A stretch of 64,000 nucleotides of DNA. It comes from Tetracentron sinense. Lineage: Eukaryota > Streptophyta > Magnoliopsida > Trochodendrales > Trochodendraceae. The stretch is from contig CM026564.1 in the NCBI GenBank assembly GCA_015143295.1, positions 16,480,416 through 16,544,415 on the forward strand, given 5' to 3'. The notes beneath the pieces were generated by a model. It searched no databases. It was not told where the DNA came from and saw nothing but the letters and a program-made list of their open reading frames with translations. Made by a program: the position numbers and the translations under genes. This document shows, piece after piece, positions 34,864 through 45,467 of this stretch; the stretch's first letter is position 1, and each line of letters begins with the position of its first letter.

Positions 34864-35580
34864 GACTAGCCTAACCCACACTTGCACACCAAGTGTCGCT
34901 TGGAAGGTGCCACGTGTTGGCCTGAGCCGAGACACGTGCGGCTTGCGAATCGCGACCGGTTTCCGGTAAGGTCGCCGAAAGTCATTCCGAAACCATACCG
35001 TATGATTTTTGATTTTGACAAAACTACAGGTGATCGATCTTGGGGTAGTCTAACATCTGCTGTAAAAATTTTGGGGAAATCCGATGAGTTTTGATTGCCA
35101 AAAAGTACGACCGGAAGAATTCGCAAAACTCACAAATTTTCCAATTTCGGATACAAAACACACTGGGGTTTTGCCATATGAGATAATAAACTGCCGAAAT
35201 GACAGACGGTCGTCCCCATGGCCTTCCATCATGTAGTGAAACAATCCGCACGGATTTCGATTAGAAAGTCCGCTAAATATAGAGCCCCAATCGAAATTCG
35301 ATACACTTCGAATTCTCTGATTTTCTCGATGTTTCCACACACAGGACCTTTGCGGTTTCACGAATTGATATGCAACTGAATCAGAACGATAGGTGGACGT
35401 CCGGATAGCCGACCGGCACACTATGTGCGCAGATCAAAGAAAAATACTAATTTCGTAGTAGTGCAACCCAATTCCGAGTAATACCTACTTTACACAAATT
35501 TATCAAACACACAACTAATTAACCTCAATTAAGGATCGATAATCCAAAATCTTATTATATTAAAATTCCGGGTCGCTACA

Positions 35581-36614
35581 ATCTCCCCTCCTTACAAAAA
35601 TTTCATCTTCGAAATTTACATACAAAATATATTAAGCAGGAACCAATTGAGGATGATTGCGTCTGATGGCATCCTCCAGTTCCCAAGTAGCTTCTTCAAT
35701 ACTGTGATGTTGCCATAATACTTTAACCAGCTGGATTGATTTATTCTGTAACACCTGTTCCTTGCTGTCCAATATTTGCACTGGCTTTTCCTTAAAAGAC
35801 AAGTCTTCTCGAACTTGAAGTGGTTCATATCGAATCACATGCGAAGGATCAGGTATATATTTCCTCAGCATGGATATGTGAAACACATGGTGAACCCTCT
35901 CTAACTCTGGTGGCAACGCCAGACAATATGCTACGGCCCCAACCTTAGCCAAAATTTCAAAAGGTCCAATGAATCGCGGACTTAACTTCCCCCGCTTTCC
36001 AAATCGAATAATGCCTTTTTCATTGTTTCCTGTACCAGTTCAGGTCCCAGTCGCTTATGCTCTCCTACTTCAGTCCAACATACCGGAGACCGACAGCTCC
36101 GACCATACAAGGCCTCATACGAAGCCAATTGAATACTTGCCTGATAACTATTATTATATGCAAACTCGATCAGTGGCAAGTGATCATCCCAGCTACCATG
36201 AAAGTCCAGATTGCAAGTGCGCATCATATCTTCTAGAGTTTTATCATGCACTCGGACTGTCCGTCGGTTTGCGGATGATAAGCTGTACTCATGTTTAGTT
36301 GCATACCCAAAGCTTCCTGCAAGCTCCTCTAAAATCGGGAAGTAAATCGCGGATCGCGATCTGACACAATAGATATTGGCACACCATGCAGCTTCACAAT
36401 CTCCTTGATGTACAACTTTGATAAATGTTCCAGGGTTATGGTATCCTTGATAGCGAGAAAGTGAGGCGACTTTGTCAATCGATCAACTATCACCTAAACG
36501 GCATCGTGTCCACTCCTTGTTTTTGGTAACCCGACCACAAAATCCATTGTAATGCGTTCCCATTTCCACTCGGGGATAGGCAATGAATTTCACAATCCAA
36601 GTGGTTTCTGATGT
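35581..36614 (-). pseudogene. TEK-3 unit 2 integrase, C-terminal part
   Basis: Same protein as unit 1: LEDMMRTCNLDFHGSWDDHLPLIEF (about 36240-36170), [13 protein letters not shown], then a deletion near 36017 that removes about 120 bp between two short T-runs, then AYCLALPPELERVHHVFHISML and LVKVLWQHHSIEEATWE down to 35632. Here the last block has no stop before it. The right end (GATGT, 36610-36614) is the TEK-4 target site; coding resumes at 43450. Confidence 0.88.
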
Positions 36615-39023
36615 TGTAGAGCCCCGGAACTTTTTGCCATGTATTGGGACCCGTGCCAAGGCATGAAGCCTTTGTAATCTTCCATTTCTATGAAATGAGA
36701 AATTTTGAACAACTCTAAGTTTTATGAAGTAGTATTCCTAAGTCGAATATTTCGAAAACCCGAGTTACTGAAACCCATTTACGGATCAGTCGACTTCAGG
36801 GGTAATTTAGTCAATAAATAAAGGAGAAATTGGAAATTCTAAAATACTAGAAATGTCCCCCTTCGAAAGACGAATCCAATGCAAGTTGAATCGTCAAAAT
36901 CGGGCAACCGAGTCAAAAGTTATGGTCGAATTACCAAAGTATGGAAAAATAGGAGAAAAACAACAAAATCTGAAGGGTGCGATCGATCGCAAGTTAGGTG
37001 CGATCGATCGCATGCAGGCAAAATGGGTCCCAAACTCTCGGGGCCATATGCGATAGATGGATCCCCAGGTGCGATAGATCGTAGGGATCTGCGATCGATC
37101 GCAAGATTGTGCGATCGATCGCATGCAAAGGGAAATCAGACCAGAAATGTTCGGATTCAGGCGCGATAGATCGCATCCAAGTGCGATCGATCGCAAGGAC
37201 CTGCGATCGATCGCAGATAAGTGTGTGATCGATCGCATGCGGTAGCAGATTCCGGATTTGAGGGTCTTAAACCCTTTTCTTGTTAGGGATCCTCATTTTG
37301 GGGCATTTCTAACCTAGAGGAGAGAAAAGGGGAGAAAGAGGAAGAGTGGATTTGTAGGAAATCCTCCAAGGAGCTTGGATTGAGAGATCAAAGGGAGTTC
37401 AAGCTTGGGAAATTACAAGCAAGGGGCTTCCCCAAAGCATCACGAGTTCTCCATACCCAAGTGGGAGTTCTTCCTCAAGTTGGAATCCACATCAAGAGTG
37501 TTATTCAACCCCAAATCAAGGTCGGTACCTTATACTACCCTTCTAGTTCATCTCTACTCTTTATTTTCCTTCATTTTATGATTTTCCCTAATTTCTAAAC
37601 AAGATAAGGAAATGGGATGAATGGATGGTTGTGTGGACGTTTATGGGCGATTGGATGCCGTGTATGTGTTGTGATGATTAAAATGGGAAGGGCATTTCAC
37701 CTCAATAATGAACATACATGATGTGGATTGAATGAAGAATGATTCAAGTAGAATAAAATGAAAGATTTAGGTGTTAACCAAAAAAAAAAATACATATACC
37801 ATATGTTTGATGAAATGCCTCAATGGAGAAAATGATGATTTATAGTGGAAATTGCATGTTTAAATGTTTATGGAATTGCTAAGGCTTATGATAGTGTGCT
37901 TAAGTGTCTTCCCTAAAATTTGAATGAATGATTACTTGCTCAAATTTTGATGTTCTATGTATTGTGAAATCCCCAAAAGTCATATTTAATTTCAAATGAA
38001 AGAATGTACACGATTCCACGAGCACGACATGCATGACATGGTTTATCGGTATTTTCAAGAACAAGGTTTAGAGTTAGGACATATCCTATGATGTGTTTTA
38101 CCTCGCTTTTGACAAGAGGACAAGAACAAGCATTTCTTAGGGGGGAGTTTACACTTCCCTTCCTTCTATGAGGGGTCTCCCCTCACTCACAAGTGCATTG
38201 CATTAAAGAATGGTCTTTCATCCCTCTCAAGGCATATCACGAAAGAAGGGCCTCCCTTCCCTCTCAAGGCATCTCACAAGTACATGAGCATGTTGAACTT
38301 CCAAGCAAGCATGCATGACAAGCATGGTACACGCATGACACGCATGATACAAGCATGACACGACATGACAAAACAAGATACATGGCAAGACGAGTTTTAA
38401 AGCACGAAACGAGAATTTTAAGTCAAATCAAGGGCACGATGTTTTCAAGAGATTTATCAGTTTTTATGAAATGCAAGCATGAATATAAACTGTGTTATTT
38501 TTGTTATGATATGAATCACTTCCTGTCTTATATTGTATTTGCTATGCTATGGCTGTTTGTTAGTGTTTGGTACCCGCTGAGTATTCCATGCTCAGCCGTA
38601 CTTCTTATATCGGCAGGTGATAGTGGGTCAGCTGCTCCTTTTGATGTCTGTGCTCCCGGCCCATGGGTGGAGGAGGAGTACGCTTAGGAGCCTATGGAGG
38701 AACCTCAGGGCGAGGGCTACTATTAGGTTGTGGTAGATACTGAATGGTTAGCTGTGGGTGAGATGAGAGTATATCCATGTATTTTGGCGGGCATGTCCGC
38801 ACTTTTTTTTGCGTATCTTTTTGTTCAAACTTGGATCATGTATATACATAGAGGTTTGAATTGTCTTCCGCTGTGCTATGTTAGAATATCTTTCCGCTGT
38901 TTATATCCTGTTTGTATATGCTCTGTGGGTTTTTGCAGGATGGTTTGTCAAGTAAGTCGTGTAAGCCATGATTAGTCGTCCAAAGTTCACTCTAACTCCT
39001 AGGGTGGGTTTTGGGTCGCGACA
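36615..39023 (+). repeat. TEK-4 5' LTR (family alpha, 2409 bp)
   Basis: TGTAGAGCCCC to GGTCGCGACA. Contains a palindrome array at 36978-37237, GC hairpins at 38170-38184 and 38245-38259, and a conserved block ending in cactctaactcctagggtgg. The region 37260-38160 has no recognisable content besides AT-rich LTR sequence. Confidence 0.93.
36978..37237 (+). promoter_or_regulatory. U3 palindrome array, TGCGATCGATCGCA type, ten sites
   Basis: Sites begin at 36978, 36999, 37049, 37070, 37090, 37110, 37162, 37182, 37202 and 37224. Steps are 21, 50, 21, 20, 20, 52, 20, 20 and 22 bp, close to two or five turns of B-DNA. Six are perfect 14-bp palindromes; the others differ mainly by C to A or T (GCGATAGAT). 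Function unknown; binding of a dimeric protein on one face of the helix is a guess. Confidence 0.6.
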
Positions 39024-39027
39024 GAAG

Positions 39028-39040
39028 TGGTATCAGAGCT
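39028..39040 (+). other. TEK-4 primer-binding site
   Basis: TGGTATCAGAGCT, four bases after the LTR, complementary to initiator-Met tRNA. Starts minus-strand DNA synthesis in live elements. The leader from here to 39363 shows nothing else. Confidence 0.88.
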
Positions 39041-39363
39041 TAGGCTTTAGGGTCACTTAGAATCTTATACCACGGCTTGACAAGAGCATATGTCGGAAAC
39101 AAGTTAGGAAGGAAGTAAGTTGGAAGCGAGTCATGATTCCAAGTATAAAACTAAACTTTAGTCTTGGTCTAAATGGTTGTTTCAACCAAGTACGGGTCTT
39201 AGGGACACTAGAACACCAAAGTATAATATGATAAATACACTGATGACTTAATGTGATGTTTAATACAATTACTAAAAGGTGAATTATGCTGAATCGAATC
39301 AATGCGATAAATTGTGGGTTCAAGTTAGACTCATGTGGTGTTATTATTCTCAAGACATTAGTC

Positions 39364-40509
39364 ATGAGGGCACGGGGTCGCGGACCACACACTAGGGCTT
39401 CATCTTCTTCTCGAGATGAGGGTGAGCAGTCGGACTTCTCTCAGGTTCTCGGCTCTATTGCAGAGACTTTAGCCTTATTGGTGGCTAGGCAGGCTACTTC
39501 ATCGTCTGCATCACCTACTCCACCGCCTGTGGCTCCAATACATCGTACAACTGGGGTTGAGGCATTCAGGAGATTGAGGCCTCCATCATTCCATGGGAGT
39601 GTGGACCCTCTTGCCGCGGAGGAATGGATTCTCCAAGTGGAGAAAATATTTGCGGTTCTCTCGCCGACAGAGGAAGAAAAAGTGGCATGGGTAGTTTTCA
39701 TGACTGAGGGTGAGGCACACCATTGGTGGTTGTCCGTCTTGAGGACTCGAGACTTGACTATGCAAGGTCAACCTTGGACTTGGGATGAGTTCAAGGATAC
39801 TTTCTATAAGAAGTATTTTTCGGTCGGAGTGCTGAAAAAGAAAGAGAAAGAGTTCATCAACCTAGAGCAACGTTCGATGACTATGACCGCTTATAAGGCT
39901 AAGTTCTTGGAACTATCACGCTTCGCAACTCACATGGTTGCCACCGAGGCAATGAAGGCGAGAAGGTTTGAGCAAGGGCTCAAGGACGTGATCATGGAGA
40001 AGCTCTCGGTTTTCAGACATGCTACCTACCCTGAGGTAGTAAAAAAGGCCTTATTGGTCGAGGCCAATTCAGAGATCGTGTCCAAGAAGAGGGAATTGGT
40101 GAGAGGCCAATCTAGTAGTTCAGCAACTCCGGAGAGGCGGGCCCGGACTGGTCCTTATCAGTATACGTGGCCAGCACCACCGATGAGGCCATCTTATGCA
40201 CCTCCAGTTCCACGGCCGTTCATGCCTCAGGCGCCACGACCTCAGGCTCTTCCGGCTCCACGGCTTGTTGCACCTCAAGTAGCGAGGTATGCTCCACCTC
40301 CGGCCCCTCCGACTTACACGTATGAGGCTTGCACTTCGTGTGGCAAGAGGCACCCAGCAAGAGATTGCCGAAGGACATCGGGTGGATGTTTCCATTGCGG
40401 TCGACAGGGCCACGTGATCAGGGATTGCCCTAGCCGACATTTACCAAGCCAGTCTCAAGGTATTAGGCCGCCAGCTTGTCCAGCAGGATCTTACCAGGCA
40501 TCCTCCTAG
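39364..40509 (+). CDS. TEK-4 gag, open reading frame ended by a TAG
   Basis: Starts at the ATG at 39364 (MRARGRGPHTRASSSSRDE); an earlier in-frame ATG at 39286 lies in leader sequence and is less likely. Capsid motifs: RLRPPSFHGSVDPLAAEEW, EGEAHHWWLSVL and FYKKYFSVGVLKKKEKEF. A proline-rich stretch is followed by two zinc knuckles, CTSCGKRHPARDC and CFHCGRQGHVIRDC (about 40333-40428). The frame stops at TAG 40507 and again at TGA 40552, but continues after them with VFVLTEDDALASDDVVQ to 40605. TEK-2 has a readable codon at the second place (GRVFALTE), so these stops look like C-to-T decay. Forms the particle shell and binds RNA. Confidence 0.88.
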   Translation: MRARGRGPHTRASSSSRDEGEQSDFSQVLGSIAETLALLVARQATSSSASPTPPPVAPIHRTTGVEAFRRLRPPSFHGSVDPLAAEEWILQVEKIFAVLSPTEEEKVAWVVFMTEGEAHHWWLSVLRTRDLTMQGQPWTWDEFKDTFYKKYFSVGVLKKKEKEFINLEQRSMTMTAYKAKFLELSRFATHMVATEAMKARRFEQGLKDVIMEKLSVFRHATYPEVVKKALLVEANSEIVSKKRELVRGQSSSSATPERRARTGPYQYTWPAPPMRPSYAPPVPRPFMPQAPRPQALPAPRLVAPQVARYAPPPAPPTYTYEACTSCGKRHPARDCRRTSGGCFHCGRQGHVIRDCPSRHLPSQSQGIRPPACPAGSYQASS

Positions 40510-40606
40510 CCTACCCAGTCTACACCTACATCTCACCAGGTGAACCAGGGGTGAGTTTTTGTCTTGACAGAGGATGATGCACTTGCATCTGATGATGTGG
40601 TGCAAG

Positions 40607-40749
40607 GTACGCGTTTAGAGTTATTCTTTTATCCATGATTGTCATGTCGTGCCTAATTCTTTGTGTATGTATATGACATGTTATATATCTGTATATCTAT
40701 ATGTATATGCTGTTGATGCATGGATTGACTTAGCTAGTTAAAATTTCAG
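40607..40749 (+). other. Candidate spliceosomal intron between gag and protease
   Basis: 143 nt, AT-rich, starting G|GTACGC and ending TTTCAG|GA. Upstream codons end DDVVQ plus one base; downstream bases complete a glycine codon and continue [21 protein letters not shown]. The joined frame matches the Gag-protease junction of TEK-3 (VIEGKLLIF...FIDTGATHSF), which has no such insert. Unspliced RNA would stop at TGA 40636, ten codons in. TEK-2 has the same 5' splice site at 50526. No transcript data, so splicing is inferred. Confidence 0.65.
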
Positions 40750-41970
40750 GAACCATACTAGTCAATGAGTGTTTAGCTCGTGTGTTGATCGATACCGGGT
40801 ATACGCATTCATTTTTCTCACCGAGCTTTTCTCAAGGCTTCTCTACAGAGCTTAGTCAATTGGAACCGGAGTTGTTCATTTCGACTCCTCTCGGCAAAAC
40901 AGTGGTGACAGATAGCGTTTTCAAAGGCAGTGTGGTCCAAGTGGGAAGCCATGAATTGGCAGTCGACCTCATCGTCCTCGGATTCCAGGACTTTGACGTT
41001 ATCTTGTGGATGGATTGGCTAGCAGCTCATCATGGGCATGTAGCTTGCTTCGAGAAAATGGTCCTCTTCAGGCCGGTGGAAGGGAAGCCATTCCATTTTC
41101 GGGGGTTGAGAAGTAGAGTTATCGCTCACTTTGCGGCACTAAGCTTAGCGAACCCTGAGGCAAAGGACTCTTCGACTATTCCAGTCGTGAGTGAATTCCT
41201 GGAGGTATTTCTAGAGGAGTTGCCAGGGTTGCCTCCAGACAGGGAGATTGAGTTTGTGATCGAGCTTGCACCAGGCTCAGCTCCTATATTCAGGGCTCCG
41301 TATAGAATGGCCCCGATTGAACTCAAGGAGTTGAAAATTCAGTTGGAGGAATTGCAAAGCCTTGGTTTTATTAGACCGAGTGTCTCACCGTGGGGTGCCC
41401 CGGTGTTATTTGTTAAGAAGAAGGACGGCTCGATGCGGATGTGCGTCGATTACCGACCGTTGAACAAGGTCACTATAAAGAATAGGTATCCATTGCCTAG
41501 GATTGATGACTTATTCGACCAGTTAAAGGGGAGCGAGGTTTTTCTCTAATATCAATCTTCGGTCGGGTTATATCACCAGTTAAAGATTAAGGTGGAAGAT
41601 ATTTCCAAAACGGCTTTCAGGACTCGGTACGGACACTACGAGTTCTTGGTGATGCCTTTTGGTCTCACGAATGCACCGGCAGCCTTTATGGACTTGATGA
41701 ATCGGGTGTTTAGACCATACTTGGACAAGTGCGTGATTGTGTTCGTTGACGATATTTTGGTATATTCCCAGACACGGGAAGATCACGCGCGAGACCTTCA
41801 CCTTGCGTTGGAAATGCTGAGAGAGCACAAGCTGTACGCCAAACTTAGCAAGTGTGAGTTTTGGTTGGAAGAGGTGGCATTCCTAGGTCACGTCGTATCC
41901 GCGGAGGGCATTTCGGTAGATTCGAAAAAGATAGAGGCAGTCGTGAATTGGGCAAGGCCCAAGAGTGTCA
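40750..41970 (+). pseudogene. TEK-4 protease and reverse transcriptase
   Basis: Protease: [16 protein letters not shown] (catalytic D at about 40791) and [13 protein letters not shown] (about 41000). The linker [20 protein letters not shown] leads into RT with [25 protein letters not shown] and [14 protein letters not shown] shift or short deletion at 41549-41590 interrupts it in the SGYHQL block. The second frame has [20 protein letters not shown] and catalytic FVDDIL (about 41750), [13 protein letters not shown] and [10 protein letters not shown]. Confidence 0.9.
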
Positions 41971-42459
41971 CAGAGATACGCAGTTTCCTTGAGTTGGCAG
42001 GCTATTACCGGAGATTCGTAGAGGGTTTCTCTAGCCTTACTGCACAGCTCACTTACCTGACAAGGAAGAATGTGAAATTTGTATGGAGTGATAAGTGTGA
42101 GGTCAGTTTCACGGAACTGAAGAAGAGGCTTACCACAGCTCCTGTCCTTACAGTGCCATCCGGACATGGTGGTTATGAGGTGTACAGTGATGCCTCGCAT
42201 GTTGGACTTGGGTGTATGCTCATGTAACACAAGAAAGTCATTGCCTATGCATCGAGGCAATTGAAAGAGCATGAAAAGAATTACCCCACACACGACTTGG
42301 AACTTGCTGCAGTCGTGTTTGCACTCAAGATTTGGCGACACTACCTTTACGGGGTAGAATTCTATGTGTATATGGATCACAAGAGCCTCAAGTATCTCTT
42401 TTCCAAAAAAGAGCTAAATCTAAGGCAACGGCGTTAGATGAAATTTTTGAAGGACTATG
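41971..42459 (+). pseudogene. TEK-4 RNase H, then deletion junction
   Basis: [15 protein letters not shown] is followed by a stop at 42225 where TEK-2 has a glutamine. Then [40 protein letters not shown] and [11 protein letters not shown] (the usual FTDHK aspartate is kept). The frame ends in MKFLKDYV, beyond which the sequence jumps into the 3' LTR at about 42460. The whole integrase is missing. Confidence 0.85.
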
Positions 42460-43449
42460 TGTACACGATTCCACGAGCACGGCGTGTATGACATGGTTTA
42501 TCGGTATTTTCAAGAACAAGGTTTAGATGTGGAACATATCCTATGATATGTTTTACCTCGCTTTAGACAAAAGGACAAGAACAAGCATTTCTTAGGAGGG
42601 AGTTTACACTTCCCTCCCTTCCATGAGGGGTCTCCCTTCACTCACAAGTGCATTGCATTAAAGAAGGGTCTCCCATCCCTCTCAAGGCATATCACGAAAG
42701 AAGGGCCTCCCTTCCCTCTCAAGGCATCTCACAAGCGCATCTCACAAGTACATGAGCATGTTGAACTCCCAAGCAAGTGCGCATGACAAGCATGGTACAC
42801 GCATGATACAAGCATGACATGCATGACACGACATGACAAAACAAGATACATGGCAAGACGAGTTTTAAAGCACGAAACGAGAATTTTAAGTCAAGTCAAG
42901 GGCACGATGTTTTCAAAAGATTTATCGGTTTTTATGAAATGCAAGCATGAATATAAACTGTATTATTTTTGTTATGATATGAATCGCTTCCTGTCTTATA
43001 TTGTATTTGTTATGTTATGGTTGTTTGTTAGTGTTTGGTACCTGCTGAGTATTCCATGCTCAGTCGTACTTCTTATGTCAACAGGTAATAGTGGGGCAGC
43101 TGCTCCTTTTGATGTCTGTGCTCCCGGCCCATGGGTGGAGGAGGACTACGCTGAGGAGCCTATGGAGGAACCTAAGGGCGAGGGCTAGGTGAGATGAGAG
43201 TATATCCATGTATTTTGGCGGGCATGTCCGCACTTTCTTTTGCGTATCTTTTTGTTCAAACTTGGATCATGTATATACATAGAGGTTTGAATTGTCTTCT
43301 GCTGTGCTATGTTAGAATATGTTTCCGCTGTTTATATCCTCTTTGTATATGCTCTGTGGGTTTTTGCAGGATGGTTTGTCAAGCAAGTCGTGTAAGATTA
43401 GTCATCCAAAGTTCACTCTAACTCCTAGGGTGGGTTTTGGGTCGCGACA
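42460..43449 (+). repeat. TEK-4 3' LTR, last 990 bp
   Basis: Matches 38005-39023 of the 5' LTR from tgtacacgattcc onward. A few small indels separate the two, including loss of a segment after gagggctag near 43187. Ends GGTCGCGACA, followed by the GATGT target repeat. Confidence 0.9.
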
Positions 43450-45448
43450 GATGTTTTGCCTTGACTTGCTGACAAACAAGGCATCGATATACATACTCTG
43501 CAATTTCTCTCTTCATGCCATTCCACCAGTAGTTATTCTTCATATCCTGATACATCTTCGTACTTCTAGGGTGCACCGCAAAACGAAATCGATGCGCCTC
43601 ATTGAACAGTTCATTTTTCAACTCAGGGTTTCCAGGCACACAGATTCGTCCTTTGAATCGAAGTATTCCATATTCAGATTCTTCAAAATCACCCATTTTT
43701 CCTTGAAGAATCTTATCTCTGATAACTTTGATCTCCTGATCTTCCAACTATGCTTCTTGAATCTTTTGTAACAACACTGGCTTGGCCAAATACTAGCCAA
43801 CTTGGCACTATTACCCTGGAATCCTAGACTCCGATTCCAACTCTTGAATTCTTTGATCATCTTCCATCGCTCTACCCTCATATATGCTATAGTTCCAACT
43901 ATATTTCTACTCAGGGCATCAGCAACCACGTTACCCTTACTAGGATGATACTAGATTACATAGTCATAATCTTTCAAGAATTCCATTAATCTACACTGTC
44001 GCATATTGAGTTCCTTTTAAGAGAATAGATACTTTAAACTCTTGTGATCACTATAGATCATCAACTTCTCTCCATAAAGATAATGCCTACAAATTTTTAG
44101 TTCGAACACTACTGCAGCTAACTCCAGGTCATGCGTGGGATAATTTCGTTCGTGAATCTTGAGTTGTCTCGAACCATAAGCAATGACCCTTTTGTTTTGC
44201 ATTAAGACACAACCGAGTCCCTTACCGGAAGCATCACAATACACCTCAAATCCTCCAGATCCTGAGGGAGTTGCCAATACTGGAGCGGTTGTTAATCTCG
44301 TCTTTAATTCTTGAAAACTTGGCTCCTGAGATGCCGTCCATTCGAACTTCACAGCTTTCTTAGTCAATTCTGTTAATGGAACTGCTATCTTCGAGAAACC
44401 TTCTACAAATCTGCGATAGTATCCAGCCAACCCAGAAAACTTCGAAATTCAGTAATAGTGGATAGCCTTGCCCAATCGGTTACCGCTTGAATCTTGGAGG
44501 GATCAACAGATATTCCATTCCTTGACACAATATGCCCAAGGAAGGCTACCTCTTCCATCCAAAACTCGCACTTGGAGAACTTAACATATAGCTGATTATC
44601 TCTTAATGTCTGTAGCGTAATCCTCAAGTGCTCAGCATGCTTCTCACGACTAGATGAATACACGAAGATATCATCAATAAATACCACAATAAACTGATCC
44701 AAGTACGGCCTGAAAAGACGATTCATCAATTCCATAAAGGCCTCAGGCGCATTTGTCAGTCCAAAAGGCATCACCAAGAACTCGTAGTGACCATACCGAG
44801 TTCGGAATGCTATCTTTCGAATATCTTCTTCTTTGACCCTCAATTGGTGATAGCCGGACTGTAAATTAATCTTTGAAAACACTTGGGCGCCTTGCAATTG
44901 ATCAAATAGATCATCAATCCTGGGGAGAGGATACTTATTCTTGATCGTCGCTTGATTCAGCAAACGATAGTCTATACATAGACGCAGACTCCCGTCTTTC
45001 TTTCGGAAAAATAACACCGGTGCTCCCCACGGTGAAACACTAGGGCGGATCAAACCCTTATCTAATAGGTCTTGCAACTAAATCTTCAGTTCTTGCAACT
45101 CAACTGGAGCCATCCGATACGGTGTTTTAGATATCGAGTCTACACCCGGAGTAATATCGATTGTAAAATCGATTTCTCTAGTAGGAGGGAATCCTGGTAA
45201 TTCATCAGGAAACACATCTCGAAACTCTCTGACCACCGGGGTATTCCCTAAAGTGTCATCTTCATCTTTATCGACCACCACTGTTGCTAAATACCCAGTA
45301 CACCCCTTATCTAGAAGGCGACATGCTTTAATTGCTGATATTAGTTTGGGTACTTGACTTCGGATAATCCCCTGCATTTCGAACTCTGGGATGTCCGGAA
45401 TTCGAAATATCACTTTCTTGGCATTACAATTTACCACTGCATAGTAAT
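43450..45448 (-). pseudogene. TEK-3 unit 2 protease linker, RT, RNase H and integrase start
   Basis: Read downward: YYAVVNCNAKKVIF (protease end, 45440), ELPGFPPTREIDF, RT open at 45077-44403 with [42 protein letters not shown] and FIDDIF (catalytic), [10 protein letters not shown], then RNase H (44430-44017) with [36 protein letters not shown] and [12 protein letters not shown]. Integrase zinc region 43747-43450: AHRFRFAVHPRSTKMY and CLVCQQVKAKH. Only short lesions. Protease catalytic part and gag are lost at the LINE-G border. Confidence 0.9.
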
Positions 45449-45467
45449 CTTGTCTCTTCAATCCCCC

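Larger units (their letters stand above)
32139..35580 (-). repeat. TEK-3 middle LTR, shared by two units (3442 bp)
   Basis: Same ends as the terminal LTR. Holds five 175-bp repeats (33670-34570) and a segment at about 32958-33064 that is absent from the other LTR. The absent segment is bordered by GAAG-like words, so the other copy probably lost it by short-repeat deletion. Carries internal coding sequence on both sides. Confidence 0.9.
36615..43449 (+). mobile_element. TEK-4, family-alpha Ty3/gypsy element, integrase deleted
   Basis: 5' LTR 36615-39023, PBS 39028, gag 39364, intron 40607-40749, protease, RT, RNase H to about 42459, then directly the last 990 bp of the 3' LTR. A deletion removed the integrase and the first about 1390 bp of the 3' LTR. 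GATGT flanks it on both sides (36610-36614 and 43450-43454), and the empty site is seen in TEK-3 unit 1 near 28130. Confidence 0.93.
23840..45448 (-). mobile_element. TEK-3, tandem Ty3/gypsy composite of LTR family beta
   Basis: From left: LTR 23840-26974, internal region 26975-32138, LTR 32139-35580, then a second internal region in the same orientation (35581-36614 and 43450-45448, split by TEK-4). The middle LTR therefore serves as the 5' LTR of one unit and the 3' LTR of the next. The second unit stops inside the protease at about 45448, so its gag and 5' LTR are gone. No matching 5-bp repeats flank 23840 and 35580 (CTGGT against ATCTC), which argues against a simple single insertion. Confidence 0.85.

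Noticed and set aside
23840-35580. TEK-3 unit 1 as a simple complete insertion
   Set aside because: No target repeats at its outer borders, and family-beta coding sequence continues directly past 35580.
36978-37237. GCGATCGC-rich stretch as bacterial (cyanobacterial HIP1) contamination
   Set aside because: The sites lie inside a plant-type LTR with TG...CA ends, target repeats and related copies across the window.
37260-38160. Possible host gene or ncRNA in the LTR body
   Set aside because: The stretch recurs in other family-alpha LTRs and has no long open frame; it is LTR sequence.
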